From contig NZ_LT629791.1 of NCBI RefSeq assembly GCF_900105925.1, positions 6,666,001 to 6,730,000 of the forward strand: a stretch of DNA of 64,000 nucleotides. Reading direction: 5' to 3'. Origin of the DNA: Jiangella alkaliphila (GTDB lineage: Bacteria > Actinomycetota > Actinomycetes > Jiangellales > Jiangellaceae). Positions 1-8,716 of the stretch are shown piece after piece. The translations under genes were made by a program, and so were the position numbers. The stretch's first letter is position 1, and each line of letters begins with the position of its first letter. Under the pieces are notes generated by a model, which made no database searches, had not been told where the DNA came from, and worked only from the letters and a program-made list of their open reading frames with translations.

Positions 1-729
1 GTCACGACCGCCGAGCAGCCGCGCGTACGCGACCAGCTTGGGCAGCCCGTCCCGGCAGCCCTGGCAGGTGGCCGAGGCGAACGCGATCAGCCTGATCCCG
101 CCGGCCCGCGGCGGCACCGTCCCGGGCACGGCCGGCGCCGGCGACCCGATGTCCGGGCCGTTCGGCGGCAGCGTCACCGGCCGGCCGGCGGCGCCGTGCT
201 GGTGTCCCGAGTGCCCGCGCGGCGCGCGCAGCGCCAGCTGGCGCCCCGCGAGCAGCAGGGCGGCCGCCGTCATCAGCGCGGCCAGGCTGACCGCCAGGCC
301 GGCGTCGCGGCCGTCCTCGAGACCGGACAGCGCCAGCGCGCCCGCAGCGACCGCCGTCAGACCGGCGTTGCGCAGGACCGTCGACCACGTCACCGGGGTC
401 GACCCGGAGCCGAAGCAGCGGCACGGCAGCGCCTCGGTGCGCCGGGCCAGCACGACGGTGCCGGCGGTCATCGCCGCGCTCAGCAGCCCGGCGGCCAGCA
501 GGCCCGCCGTCAGCGTCACCGGCACGACCAGCAGGACCGCGACGACCGCCTCGGCCACGACCAGGGCGGTCGCGGCCGGAACGGCCAGCCGGGCGGGCAC
601 GTGCAAACCCGCCTTGAGCGTGGTGCCCAGGCCGGTCAGGCCATCAGGCCAGACCAGCTTGCCGACGACCGCCGCGGCGAACACCAGGATCAGTGCCCAC
701 CGCGTCAGCTCGGCGAGGAAACCGATCAT
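1..729 (-). CDS. MauE/DoxX-type membrane protein fused to redoxin domain (3' end outside window)
   Basis: Reading the minus strand from ATG 729 gives 243 codons without a stop, running off the left edge. Residues 6-24, 50-98 and 125-163 are hydrophobic (four or so membrane helices). A CRCFG motif (Cys103, Cys105) is typical of MauE-type disulfide carriers. After a polar linker the frame enters a thioredoxin-like start with a CxxC pair, TCQGC at 221-225. Known MauE/MauD proteins help form disulfides in methylamine dehydrogenase. The start codon follows GAGGAG and lies 15 bases after the stop of the cysteine-rich peptide gene at 745-930, so the two are probably co-transcribed. I infer that this protein oxidises that peptide. 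The order membrane domain then redoxin is clear, but the full length is unknown. Confidence 0.8.
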   Translation of the reverse strand, partial: MIGFLAELTRWALILVFAAAVVGKLVWPDGLTGLGTTLKAGLHVPARLAVPAATALVVAEAVVAVLLVVPVTLTAGLLAAGLLSAAMTAGTVVLARRTEALPCRCFGSGSTPVTWSTVLRNAGLTAVAAGALALSGLEDGRDAGLAVSLAALMTAAALLLAGRQLALRAPRGHSGHQHGAAGRPVTLPPNGPDIGSPAPAVPGTVPPRAGGIRLIAFASATCQGCRDGLPKLVAYARLLGGRD

Positions 730-744
730 CTCCTCACGCGCCCG

Positions 745-930
745 TCAGCAGGTCCCGATCTGCTGCCAGCTGCCGCACTGGTACACGCAGTCAGGCCGGA
801 AGCAGCACTGCCGGCGGAGGAGGAGCCCGCCGGCGCAGGTCGTCTCGAACTGGCAGTCGGGCGGGCAATCGCGGACGGCGCTGACCGGCGCGAACACGGA
901 CTTCACTGCGGACATGAGCATGGTGGCCAT
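745..930 (-). CDS. small eight-cysteine peptide, partner of MauE/redoxin protein
   Basis: This 61-residue product has eight cysteines (positions 22, 26, 32, 42, 43, 48, 52 and 61, the last being the C-terminal residue). They all lie behind a cysteine-free N-terminal stretch of about 20 residues (MATMLMSAVKSVFAPVSAVR). GGGGAG lies a few bases before ATG 930. No classical signal peptide is seen, so the N-terminal part may be a leader or membrane anchor. The next gene encodes a MauE/redoxin fusion, and MauE-type proteins are known to act in disulfide formation, so a disulfide-rich peptide or small redox carrier is the reasonable inference. It is loosely reminiscent of the cysteine-rich light chain of methylamine dehydrogenase but much shorter. 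The exact family is not recognised. Confidence 0.65.
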   Translation of the reverse strand: MATMLMSAVKSVFAPVSAVRDCPPDCQFETTCAGGLLLRRQCCFRPDCVYQCGSWQQIGTC

Positions 931-1134
931 GGCAGGCTCCCCGAGTCGAACTTCTGGTGGTATGTCCTTATTTCTACCTTGCGCCTAGGTAGTTGACACC
1001 CATGCCGACCGGACTGTCACGGACTGTTCGCCTGGACGCGGCGCATCGCTCACTTGCGACGCCTCAGCGCCCCCCGCAGGACACCGTACGATCATGTTCC
1101 GCCCTTGGGCAGGAGGCCGTTTTCGCCCGCCGGC

Positions 1135-1923
<789 letters not shown>

Positions 1924-2027
1924 GTGATCATCATGACCTTCGGCTCAGCGCAGTCAAACAGCCGCCGACATTCTCTCATCTTCCGGGCATTCCCGCTCTC
2001 CCCGAAGCCGTCTGCCTGACGCCGTAG

Positions 2028-3233
2028 TCACGAAGGCCGCTCTGGCCTTCTGACGCCCGTCCCGTCGGTGAGCTCCCAGCCGCTGTGATCGCCGAGGGTG
2101 ACCGTTTGACGGCCGGGTTCGGCGTGGAAGCCATAGCTGGTCCAGTCGGGGCGGCCCGCGTCGATCCAGAGGTGGTGCGCGGTCTCGACGACGTCCCACA
2201 GCCGTTGGGGACCGCCCTGTTCGACGGCGCACTCACCGGCCGGATCGGGCTCGTAGACCTCGGCCCACGAGCCGTCCGGCGCGAGTAGGCCGCGTAGCCT
2301 GCGCCCGTCGTCTCGGACCGCGTGGTAGACCCGAGCCCCGGGGAGATGGAGCTGCGCCAGGAACGCGAACGCACGGTCGTCCAGCGCGTCCGCCGCCAGC
2401 ATGGTGTGCCCTGCGACGTAGTCCGCCGCCGAGTCCGGACGGGTCAACGGCTGGTGTCTGGACGGCATGAATCCCGCCCATCGCGACACGAACGTGCCCG
2501 TGGCCGTTCCCGGGCCGGTGACCTCCGCCAGAAGCATGGCGCCGCCGACGGATCCGGACACGTTGGTGAGGATCGCCCCGCCATGACTGGTCTGGTCGAT
2601 CCAAGACTCAGGCACGTACGGCAGCGCGAACGTCGCTATGACGCGGTCATAGGGCGCGCGGCGCAGCCACCCGCTGCGACCATCGCCGACTTCAACGGTC
2701 GGACGCTGCCCCACCTCGGCCAGCCGCCACCGCGCGGTCTCGACGAGTTGCGCATCGATGTCGACCGATGTCACGTGCTGGTCGCCGAGCCGGACGGAGA
2801 GCAGCGCTGCGTTGTAGCCGGTGCCGGCGCCCAGCTCGAGCACGTCATCCCCGTCGCGCACGCCTAGGTCCTCGAGCATCCAGCCCATCAGCCCCGGAGC
2901 TGTCGCCGAGCTGGTGTGTCGTCCATATCCGCTCGCGGTGGCGAATGCCTCTTCCACCGGCTGTCCGTCGACCTGAGTGAGCAGTGTCGTGTCGGAGTAG
3001 GCGGCCCTCAGCCACGACTCGCGCTGGTCCGGGTCGTCACCGTTGACGAGTGTGTACTTCGTTCCGTTCGGGGTGAGCTCCGTTCGGGCGAAGTGCGGGA
3101 CGAAGACATGCCTCGGCACGGCCGCGAAGACATCCCGCCACGCCTGGTCGGTGAGTGAACCACTCCTGACCAGTTCGTCAGCCAGCTGGACGGCCCGCGG
3201 GCGCCAGTCCTCCTCGGCGACAACGGCCGTCAT
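2028..3233 (-). CDS. graspetide-associated protein-isoaspartyl O-methyltransferase homologue
   Basis: The 401-residue product is a PCMT-type SAM methyltransferase. An N-terminal half has VPRHVFVPHF near 39-48, then SAM motif I LELGAGTGYN near 132-141 and VTSVDID. A long C-terminal extension follows. This matches the methyltransferase of the ATP-grasp peptide-maturase system, in which PIMT homologues methylate an Asp of the modified core and drive aspartimide formation (shown for fuscimiditide-type graspetides). I place the start at ATG 3233 because it overlaps the ATP-grasp stop as ATGA and follows GGAGG; a longer reading frame back to 3308 would run into the maturase gene. It is the third gene of the precursor-maturase-methyltransferase operon. 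Its substrate is presumably the ester-bridged precursor from 4250-4537. Confidence 0.9.
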   Translation of the reverse strand: MTAVVAEEDWRPRAVQLADELVRSGSLTDQAWRDVFAAVPRHVFVPHFARTELTPNGTKYTLVNGDDPDQRESWLRAAYSDTTLLTQVDGQPVEEAFATASGYGRHTSSATAPGLMGWMLEDLGVRDGDDVLELGAGTGYNAALLSVRLGDQHVTSVDIDAQLVETARWRLAEVGQRPTVEVGDGRSGWLRRAPYDRVIATFALPYVPESWIDQTSHGGAILTNVSGSVGGAMLLAEVTGPGTATGTFVSRWAGFMPSRHQPLTRPDSAADYVAGHTMLAADALDDRAFAFLAQLHLPGARVYHAVRDDGRRLRGLLAPDGSWAEVYEPDPAGECAVEQGGPQRLWDVVETAHHLWIDAGRPDWTSYGFHAEPGRQTVTLGDHSGWELTDGTGVRRPERPS

Positions 3234-4240
3234 GACGGGCCTCCTTGCAGGACGTCGGCCAGCGCCGAGGCGATCGGCAGGTCGCACGCGGCAGCTAGCC
3301 AACCCCACTCGCCGCCCTGGTTCGTCTCGAGGAACACCACCTCATCATCAGGTGTGACGATGAGGTCGCACGCACCATAGGCCAGTCCAAGCCTTCTGTG
3401 CAGCGTGATCAGGTTGGCCGTCACCTCTGCGGAAAGGTCGGCAACGTCATAGCGCAGGGAGTCGTAGTCGGCCCGCCAGTCCGTACGGCCGGCTGGTGTG
3501 TCGGAGTGGATGGCGACGGCGAACACGCGGTCCCTGACGACGATGGCGCGTACTTCGTATGCCTTGTCGATCCACTCCTGAAGCAGATGAGCCGTCAGCC
3601 CCAGGCCGCCTTCGTTCAGGGCTGCGAGGTCGTCCACCACCGTGGTGTACAGCACGCGGACCTGTCCCTCCTCCGGGACCCACATGCCGCCGAGCGGCTT
3701 GTACACGACCGGCCGGCCCAGTCGTTTCGCCCAGCGGACGGCGTGATCTTCGTCGCTGGTGACGACCGACCTCGGCACCCGCAGCCCGCTCGCGGCGGCT
3801 GCAGCCAGCTGAACCGGCTTGTACTCACAGGCCATCGCGTGCGCCGGGTCGTTCACCCACGTGCACCCGGCACCCATCAGGACGCCACCGAGGCCGCGCC
3901 GCGCCTCGCCGTAGGCGAAGACCCGCTCCGGACCGGACATGCCATCGGCCAGCTCGAACTGTGTCGGCCGGCGGAAATACACCCCGGCGACATCCTCGAG
4001 ATCGACCGAGACCGGCCGTCCCGCGCGGGTGGACCCGCTCAGACGTCCACGCCACAGCGCGGTGGCCTGGTCGAACTCCGCGGCCATGGCGACCCGCGTG
4101 GGGAAGTCGGCGGCGTCCATCTGAATGACGCGGACACCACGGCTGGCAAGCTCGGCCGCCACGCGTTCAGCGGTCCGATCTTCGTCGTGCGTCAGGATGA
4201 GTACAGAGCTGCGTTCACCGTCGGTCGGCGCGTTGATCAC
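3230..4240 (-). CDS. ATP-grasp ribosomal peptide maturase (graspetide synthetase)
   Basis: This 336-residue protein fits the actinobacterial ATP-grasp RiPP maturases (MvdD/TgmB relatives). The N-terminal domain is SSVLILTHDEDRTAERV, and the central part binds the precursor (YFRRPTQFEL near 87-96). ATP-grasp elements follow: YKPLGG near 174, LQEWIDKAYEVRAIVV near 221 and the metal-binding FLETNQGGEWGW near 304. Enzymes of this family make omega-ester or amide links between Thr/Ser/Lys side chains and Asp/Glu carboxylates of a precursor. A GTG start at 4240 follows the precursor stop by nine bases, and the stop overlaps the methyltransferase start (ATGA), indicating translational coupling. The downstream CDS supplies the PIMT-like tailoring enzyme. 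Confidence 0.92.
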   Translation of the reverse strand: MINAPTDGERSSVLILTHDEDRTAERVAAELASRGVRVIQMDAADFPTRVAMAAEFDQATALWRGRLSGSTRAGRPVSVDLEDVAGVYFRRPTQFELADGMSGPERVFAYGEARRGLGGVLMGAGCTWVNDPAHAMACEYKPVQLAAAAASGLRVPRSVVTSDEDHAVRWAKRLGRPVVYKPLGGMWVPEEGQVRVLYTTVVDDLAALNEGGLGLTAHLLQEWIDKAYEVRAIVVRDRVFAVAIHSDTPAGRTDWRADYDSLRYDVADLSAEVTANLITLHRRLGLAYGACDLIVTPDDEVVFLETNQGGEWGWLAAACDLPIASALADVLQGGPS

Positions 4241-4249
4241 CGGTTGAGG

Positions 4250-4537
4250 TCAGTCCCGGTACATCTCTTCGGGGCTGCCGGGCTGGCCGTCGGGATGGCC
4301 TGACGTCTCGTTCGTCGGGCCTTCGTGCTGACCGGCCCGTGGCTGAGCCTGACGGGAGAATCTCAGCCCCCACGGGCGCATCTGCGACGGACGTTCTCCG
4401 CTGGCCATCAGGAGGTGCCCGCTCGGATCCAGGGGGAACACGTCACCCACGCGCGCCAGAACAGCGCGAGATTCCGCGTCCGGGGAATGCAAAGCCAGAT
4501 CCAGGCCACCATCGGGCTCGATCACGGGCGTCGTCAT
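4250..4537 (-). CDS. putative graspetide precursor peptide
   Basis: The 95-residue product sits at the head of the ATP-grasp/methyltransferase operon with a strong GGAGGT ribosome site before ATG 4537. A leader-type motif RPWGLRF (residues 54-60) resembles the PFFARFL-like recognition motif of microviridin and other graspetide leaders, and the actinobacterial grasp-target family carries a PxGLRF version. The C-terminal 35 residues form the presumed core. They hold Thr75, Thr78, Ser79 and Ser88 as possible nucleophiles, and Glu72, Glu77, Asp83, Glu90, Glu91 and Asp95 as possible acids. Asp83-Gly84 is the dipeptide most prone to aspartimide formation. Ring pattern and cleavage site cannot be read from one sequence. 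Recognition as a precursor rests on motif, size and neighbours. Confidence 0.88.
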   Translation of the reverse strand: MTTPVIEPDGGLDLALHSPDAESRAVLARVGDVFPLDPSGHLLMASGERPSQMRPWGLRFSRQAQPRAGQHEGPTNETSGHPDGQPGSPEEMYRD

Positions 4538-4756
4538 GACCTACCTCCACAGCCCATCGCGTGACCTCAAGCGTGACCGATGGTCGAGCAGAGCGCAAGG
4601 GTCCCGGATCTCGGCGGGTCAACCCCCGGACGCCGCCGGCGACGGCTTCCAGCTCGTCGAGCATGCGCTTTCCGCCCGCGCTGGACGCCGCGCGACCCCT
4701 GCCGGCGGTACATGACACTCGCCACGACCTTGGATTACGGGCCGTGAATGTCGATG

Positions 4757-4780
4757 GAACGGCCCGTTCACCCGTACAGT
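4757..4780 (+). promoter_or_regulatory. promoter and palindromic operator of padR-type gene
   Basis: A perfect inverted repeat GAACGG-C-CCGTTC spans 4757-4769 and is followed at 4775-4780 by TACAGT, a good -10 hexamer. Transcription would start near 4787, which is also an in-frame GTG, so the mRNA may be leaderless. The repeat lies between the -35 and -10 positions, where PadR autorepression would be effective. No clear -35 is visible. The graspetide operon is divergent, with its start at 4537. Confidence 0.5.
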
Positions 4781-5383
4781 GTGAGGGTGCCGCTTCAGCA
4801 TGCCGTTCTCGCCCTGCTGGCCGACGGACCCAGCTACGGGTATGAGCTCAAGGCGAACTTCGAGAAGGCCGTCGGACCCCAGTGGGGTGGGCTGAACATC
4901 GGCCACGTGTACCAGATCCTCGACCGTCTGCACCGCGACGGCATGGTCAGCTCGCACACGGTGCCGCAGGACTCCCGCCCCGACCGCACCGTGTACCTCA
5001 TCACGTCGGCGGGCCGCAGCGACCTCGACGAGTGGCTGGCCACGCCCACCACGCGCACGTCGGGCTATCGCGACGACTTCATCCTCAAGGTGCTCGCCGC
5101 GGGCCGCCGCGGCCCCGACGACATCCGCGAGGTCTGCCGTATCCAGCACGACGCCCGGCTGGCCGAGCTGCAGACGTTGCGCACCAGCCGGCGCACGCAC
5201 CAGCACGACGCGCTCGCGGCGCTCACCATCGAGGCGGCGATCCTGCACACGCAGGCCGACATCAAGCTGATCGAGGCGGTCGAGTCGCGCGCCGGAGAGC
5301 CGCTGATGCCCGCCGCCCAGGCGCCCGGCGCCCAGGCGAAGGACGCCGACGACCAGCCCAGCAAGGCCCGGCACGCGTCCTGA
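4781..5383 (+). CDS. PadR-family transcriptional regulator
   Basis: The N-terminal segment VPLQHAVLALLADGPSYGYE and the following NIGHVYQILDRLHRDGMV are the winged-helix DNA-binding domain of PadR proteins. The C-terminal part (DFILKVLAAG ... LIEAVES) is the helical Vir-type dimerisation domain. PadR regulators typically repress neighbouring export or phenolic-stress genes. The frame is open back to ATG 4748, but homologues begin right at the winged helix. GTG 4781 or GTG 4787, placed at a probable transcription start, are better choices than 4748, which would put the operator inside the gene. It is divergent from the graspetide operon and upstream of a solute-binding lipoprotein. Which of them it controls cannot be seen. 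Confidence 0.88.
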   Translation: MRVPLQHAVLALLADGPSYGYELKANFEKAVGPQWGGLNIGHVYQILDRLHRDGMVSSHTVPQDSRPDRTVYLITSAGRSDLDEWLATPTTRTSGYRDDFILKVLAAGRRGPDDIREVCRIQHDARLAELQTLRTSRRTHQHDALAALTIEAAILHTQADIKLIEAVESRAGEPLMPAAQAPGAQAKDADDQPSKARHAS

Positions 5384-5525
5384 CCCCGGTCCACCCAAGA
5401 TCACGGCGACGTAGTTCCATGTCCGACGCAGGACACCCGGTGTTCGCCCGCGCGCAACCGCGCCGCCACACTCGCGGCTCAGTCTGAGCCGGTCGCGACG
5501 GCTAGGTGCAGGGGGTGAGCGTGAC

Positions 5526-7265
5526 GTGATGATCGATGGTGCCCAGACACCGGTCCGATCGCGGCAGGGCGCGCTACGGGCGCCAGCGCTGATGGCGGCC
5601 CTGGCGACAGCACTGGTCGCGGCGGCCTGCTCGGCGACGACGCAGAGCGACGAGCCGGCCGCGGGCGGCACGCTCCACTACCTCAGCAGCCAGCCGGAGT
5701 TCACCCACCTCGATCCGCAGCGCATGTACCTGCCCGAGGACATCGCGTTCGCCACGTCGTTCCTGCAGCGGACGCTGACGGCGTACTCGTACGACGCCGA
5801 CCCGGCCGACGTCCAGCTGGTCGCCGACCTCGCCACCGACACCGGCAGCGCGAACGACGACGCGACCGAGTGGTCGTTCACGCTGCGCGACGGCGTGACG
5901 TTCGAGGACGGCTCGGCGATCACCTGCACGGACGTGAAGTTCGGCGTCTCGCGGGCGTTCGACCCGGAGTTCATCCTGACCAGCGGGATCTCGCGGGCGA
6001 TCCGGCTGCTCGACGTCCCCGCCGGGCCTGACGGCAACCCCGTCTACACCGGGCCGTACACGACCGACCCCGGCGACGTCGCCGCGTTCGACCGCGCGGT
6101 GAGCTGCTCCGGCGACGACCGCACGGTCACGTTCCGGCTGGCCCGCCCGGCCGGCGACTTCGGCGACGCCGTCAGCACGCCGGCGTTCGGCCCGGTACCG
6201 GAGGGCACGCCGGCCGGCGTCGGCTACGACACCGCGCCGGTGTCGTCCGGCCCGTACCGGGTCGACCAGGACGCCGGCGAGCACCTGACGCTGGTCCGCA
6301 ACGACGCCTGGGACCGCGACACCGACCCGCTGCGCCCGGCCTACCCGGACCGCGTCGAGGTGCAGCTGGACCTCGACCCGGACGAGCTCGACCAGCGGAT
6401 GATCGCCGACTCGGGCGCGGACCGGACGGCGATCGCGGCCGCCGTCGACCCGGCGGCCGCCTCGGCGTTCCCGCGCGACGACGCACTCGACGACCGCACC
6501 GTCACCGGGCCCGGGCTGGGCGTGCGCTACCTGGCGATCAACACCGCCCGGGTCCCGCTGACCGGCCACCGCCGGGCGATCGCGGCCGCCGTCGACCGCG
6601 CCGCCCTGCACGAGGCGCTCGGCGGCGACGTCGGCGGGACGCCCGCTGACGGGCTGCTGCCGCACGGCCTGCGCTCCGAGGACGCGGCCGCGGCGTCCGG
6701 CTCGCCCGGCGCCGGCCCGCCGGCCGGTGACCCCGCACGGGCGCAGACGCTGCTGGCCGAGGCGGGCGCGCCGATGCCGCCGCTCAGCTTCGCCTTCCTC
6801 GACACCCCCGCGAACCAGGCCGCCGCCACCGTCCTGCAGCAGTCGCTGGGCACGGCCGGGATCACCCTGGACACCGTGCCGATGGGTCCGGCCGAGTACT
6901 ACCCGGCGATCCAGGACCCGCAGAGCCCGCACGCGCTGATGCTCGGCAGCTGGGCGCCGACGTGGATGGACGGCGCCACCGTCGCCGACCTGCTCACGCC
7001 GGCCGGCGGCGCGGCCAACCTGTCCCGCTACGACGACGCCGCGTTCACCGCCGACGCCGACGCGGCGTCCGGCGAGCTGGACCCGGCGGCCCGGGCCGCG
7101 GCGTGGTCGGAGCTGGACGCGCGTGCCGTCGCCGACGCCGTCGTCGTGCCGCTGCGGTTCGACCAGCAGCTGCGGCTCGTGGGATCGCAGGTGCGCGACG
7201 CACACGCGTGGGCGCCGTACGGGTCGGTCGCGTTCGGGGCGGTGTGGGTAGAGCCCGAAGACTGA
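5526..7265 (+). CDS. peptide/nickel-type ABC transporter substrate-binding lipoprotein
   Basis: This 579-residue protein has a lipoprotein signal with lipobox VAAAC (Cys35 from the GTG start). It is followed by GGTLHYLSSQPEFTHLDPQRMY, the start of SBP_bac_5 (DppA/OppA-like) proteins, and by WSFTLRDGVTFEDGSAI and SGPYRVDQ, also typical of the family. Members bind oligopeptides, nickel or similar solutes at the outer face of the membrane. No permease or ATPase genes follow: the next gene is a response regulator read from 7301. It is therefore an orphan binding protein, working with a distant transporter or as a receptor. The start has two options, GTG 5526 and ATG 5529. Composition matches the neighbours. 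Confidence 0.9.
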   Translation: MMIDGAQTPVRSRQGALRAPALMAALATALVAAACSATTQSDEPAAGGTLHYLSSQPEFTHLDPQRMYLPEDIAFATSFLQRTLTAYSYDADPADVQLVADLATDTGSANDDATEWSFTLRDGVTFEDGSAITCTDVKFGVSRAFDPEFILTSGISRAIRLLDVPAGPDGNPVYTGPYTTDPGDVAAFDRAVSCSGDDRTVTFRLARPAGDFGDAVSTPAFGPVPEGTPAGVGYDTAPVSSGPYRVDQDAGEHLTLVRNDAWDRDTDPLRPAYPDRVEVQLDLDPDELDQRMIADSGADRTAIAAAVDPAAASAFPRDDALDDRTVTGPGLGVRYLAINTARVPLTGHRRAIAAAVDRAALHEALGGDVGGTPADGLLPHGLRSEDAAAASGSPGAGPPAGDPARAQTLLAEAGAPMPPLSFAFLDTPANQAAATVLQQSLGTAGITLDTVPMGPAEYYPAIQDPQSPHALMLGSWAPTWMDGATVADLLTPAGGAANLSRYDDAAFTADADAASGELDPAARAAAWSELDARAVADAVVVPLRFDQQLRLVGSQVRDAHAWAPYGSVAFGAVWVEPED

Positions 7266-7300
7266 CCGCGAGTACTGGCGTCGGGGCCACCTGGCATGCT

Positions 7301-7954
7301 GTGCGGGTGCGTGTCGTACTTGCCGAGGATTCCCTGTTGCTGCGCGAAGGCCTGGTTCGTCTGCTGGGCGAGGCCGGCGCCGACGTCGTCGACGCCGTCG
7401 GCGACGGCGACACGCTGGTGCGGTCGGTGCAGGAGCACCGCCCCGACGTCGCGATCGTCGACGTCCGCATGCCACCGACGTTCACCGACGAGGGACTGCG
7501 GGCCGCGCTGGCGGCGCGGTCGGCGGTGCCCGGGACCGGCGTGCTGGTGCTGTCGCAGTACGTCGAGGAGTCCTACGCCGGCGACCTGCTGGCCGACGGC
7601 GCGGGCGGGGTCGGCTACCTGCTGAAGGACCGGGTGTCGGCGCTGGCCGACCTCTCCGATGCCCTCGATCGGGTGGCGTCGGGCGGGACGGTGCTCGACC
7701 CGGAGGTCGTGGCGCAGCTGTTCGCCCGGCGGCGGCGCGACCCGTTGCAGACGCTGACGGCGCGCGAGCGCGAGGTGCTGGCGCTGATGGCGGAGGGCCG
7801 GACGAACGTCGCGATCGCCCGGCTGCTGGTGGTCACCCAGGGCGCGGTCGAGAAGCACATCTCGTCGATCCTCACCAAGCTCGACCTCCCCCCGTCCGAC
7901 GACGACCACCGGCGGGTGCTGGCGGTGCTGGCGTGGCTGCGCGCCGAACACTGA
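7301..7954 (+). CDS. NarL/LuxR-family response regulator
   Basis: The 217-residue protein starts with a receiver domain (RVVLAEDSLLLREGLVRLL, phospho-acceptor Asp54 in AIVDVRMPP, LLKDRV with the conserved Lys). It ends with a LuxR helix-turn-helix (LTAREREVLALMAEGRTNVAIARLL ... VEKHISSILTKLDL). Such regulators are phosphorylated by NarL-type sensor kinases and bind DNA as dimers. No kinase gene is adjacent. The open frame extends back to 6962 inside the upstream lipoprotein gene, but the domain begins at GTG 7301 (or GTG 7307). CATGCT just before 7301 could be a weak -10 of a leaderless transcript. Target genes are not evident. Confidence 0.9.
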   Translation: MRVRVVLAEDSLLLREGLVRLLGEAGADVVDAVGDGDTLVRSVQEHRPDVAIVDVRMPPTFTDEGLRAALAARSAVPGTGVLVLSQYVEESYAGDLLADGAGGVGYLLKDRVSALADLSDALDRVASGGTVLDPEVVAQLFARRRRDPLQTLTAREREVLALMAEGRTNVAIARLLVVTQGAVEKHISSILTKLDLPPSDDDHRRVLAVLAWLRAEH

Positions 7955-7979
7955 GGCATCGCGAGAGCGCAATACGTTC

Positions 7980-7998
7980 GTGACAGGATCTGTGTCAC
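7980..7998 (+). promoter_or_regulatory. inverted repeat upstream of ACT-domain gene
   Basis: GTGACA and TGTCAC form a perfect 6-base inverted repeat with a 7-base spacer, 10 bases before the ACT-gene ATG at 8008. The short distance suggests an operator or the 5' end of the transcript. The binding protein is unknown. Confidence 0.3.
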
Positions 7999-8007
7999 TC
8001 TGTTCTG

Positions 8008-8691
8008 ATGTCGTTTCTCCTGCGTGTGGTCGTACCGGACCGTCCCGGTTCGCTCGGCGCCGTCGCGTCCGCGGTCGGTGCCGCCGGCGGTGACATCGTC
8101 GGCGTCGACGTCGTCGAGCACCGCGCCGACGGTTTCGTCGTCGACGACTTCCTGGTCGACCTGCCGGGAGGCCGGCTGCCCGACTCGCTGGTGACGGCGT
8201 GCCGCACGGTCGAGGACGTCACGGTCGAGTTCATCGGGCACTACTCGCCAGGCGCCAGCCTGCACCGCGACCTCGAGGCCGTCGAGGCGATGACCGACGA
8301 GCCCGACCGCGCCGAGGAGATCCTGGTCGATCTCGTGCCCGGCATCTTCCGGTCCGGCTGGGGGCTGCTGCTGCCGGCGTCCGGGTCGACGTTGAAGGTG
8401 CAGCGGGCCAGCGGCGGCGCCCCCGAGGACGACGGTTACGAGGCGCCCTGGCTGCCGCTGACCGAGGCCACCCGCATCGCCGTCGGCCCCGACGCCCCCG
8501 AGCCCTGGCAGGACGTCGTCGCGGTCGGCGTCCCGGTCGACGACACCGGCCAGGCCATCATCTTCGGCCGCGACGGCGGGCCGCGCATCCTCGACTCCGA
8601 ACTGGCCCGGCTCGCTCACCTGGTGGCGCTGGCCCAGGCCATCCGGCGCGCCGCCCCGGCCGCCGAGGCGGACGAGGCCGCCACCGGCTGA
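8008..8691 (+). CDS. ACT-domain (amino-acid-binding) protein
   Basis: The N-terminal 70 residues read SFLLRVVVPDRPGSLGAVASAVGAAGGDIVGVDVVE, a clear ACT domain. It has the DRPGSLGAVA turn that binds amino acids or other small effectors. The remaining 150 residues resemble a GAF-like sensory fold (FRSGWGLLLPASGSTLKVQ ... VVAVGVPVDDTGQAIIFGR) without catalytic motifs. The 227-residue protein is thus probably a small-molecule sensor rather than an enzyme. Single-copy actinobacterial proteins of this layout are annotated only as amino-acid-binding ACT proteins. It stands alone between a response regulator and a convergent TetR gene ending at 8717. The ATG start lies 10 bases after an inverted repeat and has no obvious ribosome site. 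Confidence 0.85.
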   Translation: MSFLLRVVVPDRPGSLGAVASAVGAAGGDIVGVDVVEHRADGFVVDDFLVDLPGGRLPDSLVTACRTVEDVTVEFIGHYSPGASLHRDLEAVEAMTDEPDRAEEILVDLVPGIFRSGWGLLLPASGSTLKVQRASGGAPEDDGYEAPWLPLTEATRIAVGPDAPEPWQDVVAVGVPVDDTGQAIIFGRDGGPRILDSELARLAHLVALAQAIRRAAPAAEADEAATG

Positions 8692-8716
8692 CGTCGTCGC
8701 CGGCCGGTCGGTGCGA

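Noticed and set aside
2-424. 140-codon minus-strand frame at the left edge
   Set aside because: It is out of phase with the MauE-redoxin frame that carries the CRCFG and CQGC motifs and membrane helices.
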